NCBI GenBank assembly: GCA_003520745.1
Contig: DOUE01000020.1
Span: 89,136-125,695 of the forward strand
Direction: 5' to 3'
From: Erysipelotrichaceae bacterium
GTDB lineage: Bacteria > Bacillota_I > Bacilli_A > Erysipelotrichales > Erysipelotrichaceae
Length of the DNA: 36,560 nt
Below, piece by piece: positions 1 through 6,985 of this stretch. The notes beneath the pieces were generated by a model. It made no database searches. It saw only the letters and a list, made by a program, of their open reading frames with translations, and was not told where the DNA came from. A program made the position numbers and the translations under genes. Each line of letters begins with the position of its first letter. Within the stretch, counting starts at the first letter, position 1.

Positions 1-188
1 ACCGTGAATTCCACGAGACGGAACATCAACGCATCCTGCGCGATCTGGCTTCGATGAAAACGAAGCTGGATGGCGGATTAGGGGATTATTTTTCCGTCGT
101 CGACTATATCGTTCGCGAGATTTTCGTGTATCATATGTCCATGGAGGATACGAAATTCTTCCCGTATCTTGAAACCAAAGAAAGTTGA
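1..188 (+). CDS. hemerythrin HHE-domain protein, C-terminal part (5' end outside window)
   Basis: An open frame runs from the window edge to the TGA at 186-188 (codons begin at position 3). It reads about 61 residues, including an H-E-T-E-H pair near its start and the helix segment YHMSMEDTKFFPYL near its end. The spacing of histidines and acidic residues, especially H...EDxxFFP, fits the last two helices of the hemerythrin/HHE cation-binding fold, which binds a di-iron centre and senses or carries oxygen or NO. Only the C-terminus is visible, so the full domain content is unknown. The next gene overlaps or abuts its stop, which suggests one operon. Confidence 0.6.
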   Translation, partial: REFHETEHQRILRDLASMKTKLDGGLGDYFSVVDYIVREIFVYHMSMEDTKFFPYLETKES

Positions 189-1378
189 GTTCCATGGATC
201 CACTCCGAATCACCAAAGAACAGGCAAGACGATTCATCCTGTTGAAACAAGGTTTGCTTGGAAAGAAGAGGTTTACGAATAAAGAAGGGGCTCTCGACTA
301 TATCCGTCAGGCGGGATGCATCCAATATGATCCCATCGATGTCTGCGGGAAAAACGCCGAACTCGTTTTGCAATCCCGAGTGGAAGGATTCAAGAAATCC
401 GACCTGGACGAACTTTTATATCATGATCGCAAACTGGTCGACCACTTCGATAAAGTGATGTCGATTTTTCCGCTTGAAGACTGGCCGGCGTTCACAAGGA
501 TCCGTGCCCGTCATCAAGAATATGGTCGAAGCAAAGACATCGTCCTCAAACACAAAGAAGACATCCTGAACGTCATCCGATCCAACGGACCGGTATGTTC
601 CCGCGACTTGGACAAGACGCAGAAAGTGGATTGGTACTGGTCGGATACCAACCTAGGCCGTGCCGTCTTGGAATCGATGTATTTCGACGGCGATCTCGTC
701 ATCCACCATCGCAAGAACACGATGAAATACTACGACTTGATCGAACGGCATTTCCCTCAAGAACTGATTTCAGCCACCGATCCTTTCGATTCGGACCTTG
801 CCTTCACGAAGTGGCGCATCCTGCGCCGCGTCTCTTCCGTCGGTTTCCTTTGGAACCAAGGCTCCGACGCCTTCATCTATATGCAACTCTCTTCCGCCAC
901 GCGCACCCAAGCCTTCCATCAACTCGCCCACGAAGGATTCCTGAGCACCTTCCACATCGAAGGGCGCAAGGAATTGTTTTACTATCTCACCATGGACCAT
1001 GAGATTCTTGAACTCGCCCTCACCGAGGAGAAATTCAGTCCCCGCACTGAATTTCTCGCGCCTTTAGACAATATGTTATGGGACCGCAAATTGATCGCCT
1101 TCCTCTTCGACTTCAAATACACCTGGGAAATCTACACCCCCGAAGTCAAACGGGTCTATGGCTATTATGTCCTCCCCATCCTCCATGGCCAAGAAATCAT
1201 CGGAAGGATCGAAGTCCTCAACGATAAAAAGAAAAAAACGCTTGTGGTCAAGAAGGTTTGGTTGGAAAATGGAGTTAAGGATACCAAGAAACTTCGTAAA
1301 GACCTAGCCACGGCCTTGGTTCGATTCCAACGCTTCAACGCCATGGAAACCTTGGACTTCAGCGAAGGGACGATCTAA
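185..1378 (+). CDS. winged-helix DNA glycosylase-like protein, YcaQ/AlkX (HTH_42) family
   Basis: The 397-residue protein matches the YcaQ/AlkZ family of winged-helix DNA glycosylases, which remove bulky alkyl-purine adducts or unhook interstrand crosslinks. Residues 47-49 read QYD within the segment AGCIQYDPID; this is the place and form of the catalytic QxD motif of the YcaQ branch (AlkZ proteins have QxQ). The central winged-helix repeats (residues about 120-280) and the ending FLAPLDNMLWDRK followed by a beta-rich tail are typical, and the length is usual for the family. The frame can open at TTG 185, overlapping the previous stop, or at ATG 194, which sits 8-10 bases after AAAGAAAG. ATG 194 is plausible and would remove three residues. 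Substrate is inferred from family only. Confidence 0.75.
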   Translation: MSSMDPLRITKEQARRFILLKQGLLGKKRFTNKEGALDYIRQAGCIQYDPIDVCGKNAELVLQSRVEGFKKSDLDELLYHDRKLVDHFDKVMSIFPLEDWPAFTRIRARHQEYGRSKDIVLKHKEDILNVIRSNGPVCSRDLDKTQKVDWYWSDTNLGRAVLESMYFDGDLVIHHRKNTMKYYDLIERHFPQELISATDPFDSDLAFTKWRILRRVSSVGFLWNQGSDAFIYMQLSSATRTQAFHQLAHEGFLSTFHIEGRKELFYYLTMDHEILELALTEEKFSPRTEFLAPLDNMLWDRKLIAFLFDFKYTWEIYTPEVKRVYGYYVLPILHGQEIIGRIEVLNDKKKKTLVVKKVWLENGVKDTKKLRKDLATALVRFQRFNAMETLDFSEGTI

Positions 1379-1391
1379 AAGGAGTGAACGC

Positions 1392-2399
1392 ATGGAAACA
1401 CTCGCCTTGATTGAACACTTCAAAGCCAGAGGGAAAAGCGACCAGGAGATATATGCCATTCTCGACGATGTGAAGGAACTGGAAGACTTCATCTTGGAAC
1501 ACCGGGTGAAACTGGAGAACCTGGACGTACCGCTCCTTCGCACCTTCATCGCCAAACTCATCCGTGAAGAACGCAACACAATGGCGCGTCTGGTCAACCT
1601 GATGCGCTATTTCGGGGCGACCCGTCAATATGACCTGTACATCTATTTCACCTCGCTGGTGAACTCCACGGACGTCATCGACCAGATTACACGACGCCTT
1701 GACCCGAAGACCAAGGCAAAGATCGATTCGGTGGGAATGCCGCCCTTGGGCAGCGACATCGGGGAGATGCCGGACTATACCGCAACGTTCATGGACACGC
1801 TCGCCGACACGATGGACCGTCCACAACTCAGAAAGACCCTGGCCGGAAACAACCATGAAATACCAAGAGAAGCTTTCTCAAAAGAAAAGGAAATCTTCGA
1901 TAAAACCGATTCCCTGGATGAGTATCTCGTCGGATTGAATCAACGGGGCATCGCGACCCTGCAAAAACACGCGGACAGCGGATTGATCTGGTTTGAACAA
2001 GTGATCACCCAAGAAGTGGTGGACTACGTGAAGACCAATCCTGAAATCATGTCGGCCACACGGGTCGGAAACAAACTCTACACCGCCAAGATCCCCTACG
2101 ATACCGTCAACTTCCTCAGAGCCACCGACCTGGATACCAAGCGTTTCTATGCCTGCCACTGCCCCTTCGTACGGACTTCGTTTCTCACCCAACACCCAAA
2201 AGTTGATAAGGATTGGTGCTACTGCAGCGCAGGGTTCGGCAAGTTCCTCTATGAAGTCCTCTTCGACGAAGAACTCGACGTCGAAGTCCTGGAAACCCCT
2301 CTCTCCGGATCGACCCTTTGCCGATTCGCGATTACGATCCCACAACGGATCATGGCGCTCAAAACGCCCAAGGTGAACTATGAAAACGATCGTTATTGA
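1392..2399 (+). CDS. cysteine-rich protein of unknown function, possible metal-binding C-terminal domain
   Basis: This 335-residue soluble protein starts with ATG 1392 behind GGAGTGAACGC. I do not recognise a named function. The first 100 residues are helical and charged. The C-terminal third contains two close cysteine pairs, CHCP (C255, C257) and WCYCSAG (C276, C278), followed by a beta-like segment ending SGSTLCRFAI. That pattern recalls the small-molecule-binding and metal-binding C-termini of the V4R / L-2-amino-thiazoline-4-carboxylate hydrolase-like families, but I cannot assign it to either. It lies 13 bases after the glycosylase gene and overlaps the next gene by 20 bases, so the three are probably cotranscribed. 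Confidence 0.55.
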   Translation: METLALIEHFKARGKSDQEIYAILDDVKELEDFILEHRVKLENLDVPLLRTFIAKLIREERNTMARLVNLMRYFGATRQYDLYIYFTSLVNSTDVIDQITRRLDPKTKAKIDSVGMPPLGSDIGEMPDYTATFMDTLADTMDRPQLRKTLAGNNHEIPREAFSKEKEIFDKTDSLDEYLVGLNQRGIATLQKHADSGLIWFEQVITQEVVDYVKTNPEIMSATRVGNKLYTAKIPYDTVNFLRATDLDTKRFYACHCPFVRTSFLTQHPKVDKDWCYCSAGFGKFLYEVLFDEELDVEVLETPLSGSTLCRFAITIPQRIMALKTPKVNYENDRY

Positions 2400-2826
2400 T
2401 TTTCTCTATCTCGACCTCAACACCTGTGAACGATGCCTCGGCACCGACCAGGTCCTTGAAAACGTCATCGCCGACATCGCCCCGGCCCTCATCAACAAAG
2501 ACTACACGATCACTCTTCGAAAGACGAAGATCGACTCGGTCGAACGCGCTTTCCAGTATCATTTCGTCAGTTCTCCGACCATCCTCGTCAACGGCATCGA
2601 CATCCTGGGCGAAGTGAAAGAGAACCTTTGCGAATCCTGCGGAGACATCTGCGGTACGGAAACGCTTTGCAGAGTCTTCGAGTACGAAGGTAACTTCTAC
2701 AACGAACCTCCCTATGGCTTATTAAAGGAAGGGATCCTGAAGGCAATCAACGGAACCATGAACAGAGAGAAAAAGAGTATGTATCAGATACCGGGGAATA
2801 TTATGAATTTTATAGCGAAAAATTGA
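2380..2826 (+). CDS. DUF2703 thioredoxin-like protein with an atypical C-terminal tail
   Basis: The 148-residue product begins MKTIVIDFLYLDLNTCERC, the signature of DUF2703 thioredoxin-like proteins. It has a CxxC pair at C16/C19 in the position of a thioredoxin active site, then SSPTILVNGIDI (the strand and cis-proline region), and four more cysteines at 84, 87, 91 and 97. A thiol-redox or metal-handling role is inferred; none is proven for the family. The start overlaps the previous gene by 20 bases, indicating translational coupling. The last 20-25 residues, from about NREKKSMYQ onward, are encoded by AT-rich DNA unlike the rest of the gene. They look like an accidental extension created where the defence island joined the chromosome. 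Confidence 0.7.
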   Translation: MKTIVIDFLYLDLNTCERCLGTDQVLENVIADIAPALINKDYTITLRKTKIDSVERAFQYHFVSSPTILVNGIDILGEVKENLCESCGDICGTETLCRVFEYEGNFYNEPPYGLLKEGILKAINGTMNREKKSMYQIPGNIMNFIAKN

Positions 2827-2879
2827 CTAAGTTATAGTCTGTCAGTGGTTTAATTTGTTTATATATGTTTTATTACTAT

Positions 2880-2910
2880 GTATAGATAATAAACGAATTT
2901 ATGTCTATAC
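2880..2910. promoter_or_regulatory. near-palindrome upstream of the restriction operon, candidate operator
   Basis: GTATAGA at 2880-2886 is the reverse complement of TCTATAC at 2904-2910, and the inner bases AATAAA/TTTAT also pair with one offset. The element sits 37 bases before the start of the endonuclease gene in an AT-rich 120-base intergenic region. TATACT at 2906-2911 could serve as a -10 box. No controller gene is visible in the operon, so a binding protein is not identified. This is a symmetry observation with a regulatory role inferred. Confidence 0.4.
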
Positions 2911-2946
2911 TAAAGATATTGACTAAAGAATAGAGAGGGGGATCCA

Positions 2947-4224
2947 ATGTCAACAAGAATGAAGTTCGATGAAATTATTAATGAAAGCGGGAATTTGATA
3001 GTTGGAACGAAACTAATTGTTGATTGCATTTATGAAGAGAAAGAAAACTCTCATAATATGAGTGGTTCAATTTTGGACAAACTTATGAAGGTAAAGAACC
3101 AAGGGGGATTTAGATATAGGGGTAAAATAAATCCTTTTGATATTAAGTATGTTGTCCTATTTACTACATATGAAGATAAGTATTGGCAAGATAAGTTTGA
3201 TGAAGAGATTGGTGTTTTCATCTATTATGGTGATAACAAGAGCCCAGGATGTGACTTACATGGAACCAATTTGCATGGTAATGAAATACTAAGAGATTCA
3301 TTTTTCTATGCAAGTCAAAATAATGTTCTTGATAGAAGAAAAGTGCCGCCATTTTTCGTGTTTGAGAAAACGACTGGTAAGAACGTTAAGTTTCTTGGAC
3401 TTGCTGCACCGGGAAATAATTTCATGGATCAAAGAGACTGGTTAGTCGCTGTATGGGGTGCTAGATCAAGTGGAGGTAGATTCCAAAACTACAAGTCGCA
3501 CTTTACTTTTCTTAATCCGCAAGAAGGAAGTCTATTTGAATTGAACAGTTCTAAAATTGACACAAGATGGCTAGATGATATCATTGAAGGCAAAGGATAT
3601 GAAAGTGTGTATTGTCCTATTGCGTGGAGAAACTTCATTGAAAAGAAGAGATATACAAGTTTCAATATTATAAGAGAAAAGAAGACAAAGACAAAGGTGA
3701 TGCAGTTACCAAAAAAAGACAGTGCGCAATTTGAGATGTTAAATACAATTTATAGTCATTTTTGTCAAGATCCTCAGAAATTTGAGGAATTTGCTATTTA
3801 TATTGCTCTTTTGCTAGATCGCAATATCGTAAAACTTGATGGAACCAGGTACACAAAAGATGGTGGAAGAGATGGAATTGGTAAATATAGGGTTTGTGGT
3901 GAATCTGAAGGCGCCATAAATTTCGATTTTGTACTTGAAGCCAAGTGCTATAAAGCGAATAGTTTCAACGAAACCACATCTGTAGGAGTTAAAGAAACAT
4001 CGCGACTTATCTCTAGAATCAAAAACCGTCAATTTGGTATTTTCGTGACTACTACATTTATTAATGAACAAGCATATAGCGAAATTGTCGAAGATGAGCA
4101 TCCAATTATTGTAGTAAGTGGTGGCGATATCGTTCGATTACTTAAAGAAAAAGGGATAGACAATAAGAGTGACTTGATTAAAATGCTAGGTACTGAATTT
4201 GATGTATCAAAAAGGGAAGTGTGA
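2947..4224 (+). CDS. restriction endonuclease, AspBHI/MspJI-like with Mrr-type PD-(D/E)XK catalytic domain
   Basis: The C-terminal domain of this 425-residue protein carries a clear Mrr-like nuclease core: GGRDGIG (D309), then LEAKCYK (E331, K333), followed by VKETSRLISRIKNRQFGIFV and DEHPIIVVSGGDIV. These blocks are characteristic of the MspJI/AspBHI family of modification-dependent endonucleases. The N-terminal half (about 1-230), with GVFIYYGDN and LHGTNLHGNEILRD, resembles the AspBHI-type SRA-like DNA-recognition domain. Start ATG 2947 follows GAGAGGGGG. It is the first gene of a five-gene operon and ends four bases before a C5-methyltransferase gene. It cleaves DNA, presumably foreign. 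Whether cleavage needs or is blocked by cytosine methylation cannot be told from sequence. Codon composition is AT-rich compared with the flanks. Confidence 0.85.
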   Translation: MSTRMKFDEIINESGNLIVGTKLIVDCIYEEKENSHNMSGSILDKLMKVKNQGGFRYRGKINPFDIKYVVLFTTYEDKYWQDKFDEEIGVFIYYGDNKSPGCDLHGTNLHGNEILRDSFFYASQNNVLDRRKVPPFFVFEKTTGKNVKFLGLAAPGNNFMDQRDWLVAVWGARSSGGRFQNYKSHFTFLNPQEGSLFELNSSKIDTRWLDDIIEGKGYESVYCPIAWRNFIEKKRYTSFNIIREKKTKTKVMQLPKKDSAQFEMLNTIYSHFCQDPQKFEEFAIYIALLLDRNIVKLDGTRYTKDGGRDGIGKYRVCGESEGAINFDFVLEAKCYKANSFNETTSVGVKETSRLISRIKNRQFGIFVTTTFINEQAYSEIVEDEHPIIVVSGGDIVRLLKEKGIDNKSDLIKMLGTEFDVSKREV

Positions 4225-4228
4225 TGAT

Positions 4229-5437
4229 ATGAGATTCATCGACCTATTCTGTGGAGTTGGCGGTTTTCATCAAGGTATAAGAAAAGTAGTTCCAGACGCG
4301 AAGTGTATTTTTGCCTGTGATAACGACTACAATGTTGCAAAAATCTATACATCAAATTACGATATTGAGTCATTTTATGATATAAAAAATGAATCTACGC
4401 ATGAACTTATCAATCAAAGAGTTATTGAGAACCAATCTGTTGATCTTCTTGTGGCAGGATTTCCCTGTCAAAGTTTCTCAAAAGCTGGGAAACAACTGGG
4501 ATTTGATGATGAAACAAAAGGAACACTTTTCTTTGAAGTTGAGAAGATTATTAAAAGGCACAAACCAAAATATGTTCTGCTTGAGAATGTAAGAAATTTA
4601 AAGTCTCATGATGGAGGTGCAACATGGGCGAAAATCCTCAGCCACCTCAAAGTATTGTATGAGGTCGACTCAGTTATTATTGGGCCAAACGATATATCCA
4701 ATATTCCTGCACTTAGAGATCGCGTGTTTATAATTTGTTATAGAAAAGACATAGTTAATAGTGATTTCAGTTATCTTTCATCAGGAAAGCACAAAAGAAA
4801 ACAGACATCAATCTATCGTGACGGAATCCTAGATCCCAATTATTTTGACAAGGGGGAAAGCAATCTTGAACCAGACAAAATTAAGATTATCGAAATGTGG
4901 GAGAGTTTAAGACTGAAATTAATGAATTCAAATGTAAAAATTATTTCACCCGTTTGGACGAAGTACTTTGAAGAAAACCTCGACCTAACAAAAGTGCCCG
5001 AGTGGAAAAAGAAAATAATCGTTAGGAATCAAGAATTCTATCTTGAAAATCGGGAGTTGATAGACAACTGGATTGAAGAGAATTTCGAGTTCTTTAGTAA
5101 ACAGAATGATTCGAACAAGAAATTTGAATGGAACGCTGGCGATGCAATACATTCAATTTGGGAGGGTATTATTCAATTTAGACCTTCAGGTGTGAGAGTA
5201 AAAAAGCCCGATTTTCTTCCAACTTTTGTAGCTATTAATCAAACACCAATTTTGGGAGTAGAAAAGCGCTATATACGTCCGATTGAAATGGCGCGTTTAT
5301 ATGGATTTGACGAGATAGACTTCCTAAATCAGCCAATTAATGAAACATATAAGCAACTTGGTAATACTGTTAGTGTGGATGTGGTAGAGCATCTAATCAG
5401 AATAATGCTGAGAAATGGGGGAGATATTAATGAATGA
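4229..5437 (+). CDS. DNA (cytosine-5-)-methyltransferase
   Basis: The 402-residue protein has the ordered C5-methyltransferase motifs: I (FIDLFCGVGGF, residues 3-13, AdoMet binding), IV (GFPCQSFSKAG, catalytic Cys80), VI (ENV, 119-121), VIII (ALRDRVFII) and IX-X (RPIEMARLYGF, then QLGNTVSVDVVEHL). It transfers a methyl group to C5 of cytosine within a recognition site set by the variable region before motif IX. I chose ATG 4229 because AAAGGGAAG lies about ten bases upstream; an in-frame ATG at 4199 would overlap the endonuclease gene and lacks such a site. The gene overlaps the following ATPase gene by eight bases. It probably protects host DNA within this operon. Confidence 0.93.
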   Translation: MRFIDLFCGVGGFHQGIRKVVPDAKCIFACDNDYNVAKIYTSNYDIESFYDIKNESTHELINQRVIENQSVDLLVAGFPCQSFSKAGKQLGFDDETKGTLFFEVEKIIKRHKPKYVLLENVRNLKSHDGGATWAKILSHLKVLYEVDSVIIGPNDISNIPALRDRVFIICYRKDIVNSDFSYLSSGKHKRKQTSIYRDGILDPNYFDKGESNLEPDKIKIIEMWESLRLKLMNSNVKIISPVWTKYFEENLDLTKVPEWKKKIIVRNQEFYLENRELIDNWIEENFEFFSKQNDSNKKFEWNAGDAIHSIWEGIIQFRPSGVRVKKPDFLPTFVAINQTPILGVEKRYIRPIEMARLYGFDEIDFLNQPINETYKQLGNTVSVDVVEHLIRIMLRNGGDINE

Positions 5438-6983
5438 CTTTGAACTAAATATTCAACCAAATGCAAGTATCCTAAATATTTTTTCAAGATTAAACTACAA
5501 ACCTTGGTATGCGGTCGCAGAGTTTGTTGATAATGCAACTCAATCATATTTCGATCATCTATCACAACTTATGAGTGATGAGTCATTTTCGAAGTTAAGT
5601 ATTGATATAAAATATGATGAAAACTTAAATGTCTTAACAATTGAAGATAATGCATTTGGTATGGATATTGAAGATTTTAAACGTGCAATTCTACTAGATT
5701 CAAGAAAAGAGAATTCGTTAGGTAGAAATGAATTTGGAATGGGTTTAAAGACTGCTGCTAGTTGGTTTGGTAATAGATGGACTGTAGAGAGTGTCCAACT
5801 TGGATCAGGGCTGAGATACTCAACAACTGTTGATATAGATGATTTGAAGAGTTCCGGTGCTAATTCAATCATTATTCATCAAGAAAATGTTAATTCTGGA
5901 AGTCATGGGACGAGAGTAATTATTGAAAAAGTCACAAAAAAAATAAATCCACCAAGAACAAAGGCGAAAATTTACTCATTATTGTCAAGTATGTATCGGA
6001 GAGATATTGAAAATGGCGAAATAGTAATCAGGTTTAACGACGATAAACTATCATTTCAGTCTCCTGAAGTTCTGCAGGACTTTCGCGGTAAGAACTGGAT
6101 CCAAGAAGTAGATTTTTCATTTAATTTCGATGATAGTACATTCAAGGTAAATGGTTATGTAGGTATAATGAAGAAAGGTGGATTTCAAAAAGCTGGTTTC
6201 GCTCTATTTCGGAGAAATAGAGTTGTAATTGGGGGGGAAGGGGAGAATTACAAGCCAGAGCAAATTTTCGGGCAAGCACAAAGTCAAGTTTCATTGAAAT
6301 TATTCGGTGAACTTAATCTAGATGATTTTCCCATAAATCAATCAAAAGATGGATTTGTCTGGCATAATGGACTTGAAGACACCTTTGTAGATTCACTAAA
6401 AGAAACTTTGACGAACAACAAGTTTCTTGAAATTGCGGAATTATCGAAAAAGCAGAGGATAAGTGAAGAAGAGACATCGTCTGAGATCTCAGACAATATT
6501 CAAACGAAAGTTCAAGCAAAACTTGATTGCATTGACTTGATTGATGATGAAGAGTTACTATATGAAATCGAAAAAGAAACAAATGAAATTGGTCCCGAAA
6601 GCACACAAAATGATGTCACTAAAGAAAGTGGTGTAGAGAAGTTATCTTTAGATATAGAAACCATAGGAAATATTCGAAGCTATGAGACGTTATTTCACAC
6701 TGCTAAGATTGCAGTCCAAGTTCAGTGGGCTAGTAATACAAAGAAGTTTTGGATTGATATAAAGCATAACGAAAGCATGTCTTTGATAGATATAATTCTC
6801 AATATAGATCATGTGTTTTTTAAACCTTATTCCGAAGATCCAGAGTTTAAGGAATTGCTTGAAAGATTTTCTATTGCATTTGCCTTAGCTGAGATGGACG
6901 CAGTTATGTCTAGAAATGATGACGGTAGAGTATTTCCAAATATTATCAGAAATTCAATGAACGAATATTTGAGAAGGATTTAG
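5430..6983 (+). CDS. MORC/MutL-like GHKL (Bergerat-fold) ATPase of a restriction-modification system
   Basis: The 517-residue protein opens with a Bergerat ATP-binding fold: N-box EFVDNATQS (E31, D34, N35), G1 box IEDNAFGMD (71-79), G2 box GRNEFGMGLKTAASWFG (about 98-113) and the GT of SGSHGTRVII (160-161). An S5-like second domain follows (about 200-310), then an acidic coiled region and a C-terminal domain of unknown type. The FGMGLKTAA form is that of prokaryotic MORC-like ATPases noted by Iyer, Abhiman and Aravind (2008) beside Z1 and DUF4420 genes. ATP-dependent dimer closure around DNA is inferred. Start ATG 5430 has GGGGGAG eight bases upstream and overlaps the methyltransferase stop. 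Confidence 0.88.
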   Translation: MNDFELNIQPNASILNIFSRLNYKPWYAVAEFVDNATQSYFDHLSQLMSDESFSKLSIDIKYDENLNVLTIEDNAFGMDIEDFKRAILLDSRKENSLGRNEFGMGLKTAASWFGNRWTVESVQLGSGLRYSTTVDIDDLKSSGANSIIIHQENVNSGSHGTRVIIEKVTKKINPPRTKAKIYSLLSSMYRRDIENGEIVIRFNDDKLSFQSPEVLQDFRGKNWIQEVDFSFNFDDSTFKVNGYVGIMKKGGFQKAGFALFRRNRVVIGGEGENYKPEQIFGQAQSQVSLKLFGELNLDDFPINQSKDGFVWHNGLEDTFVDSLKETLTNNKFLEIAELSKKQRISEEETSSEISDNIQTKVQAKLDCIDLIDDEELLYEIEKETNEIGPESTQNDVTKESGVEKLSLDIETIGNIRSYETLFHTAKIAVQVQWASNTKKFWIDIKHNESMSLIDIILNIDHVFFKPYSEDPEFKELLERFSIAFALAEMDAVMSRNDDGRVFPNIIRNSMNEYLRRI

Positions 6984-6985
6984 GT

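Noticed and set aside
1359..1856. 165-codon minus-strand frame across the glycosylase and cysteine-rich genes
   Set aside because: Antisense to two real genes, low-complexity composition and no family likeness.
4199..4228. Earlier start of the cytosine methyltransferase
   Set aside because: It would overlap the endonuclease gene and add ten residues before motif I, which normally begins at the N-terminus; ATG 4229 has the better ribosome site.
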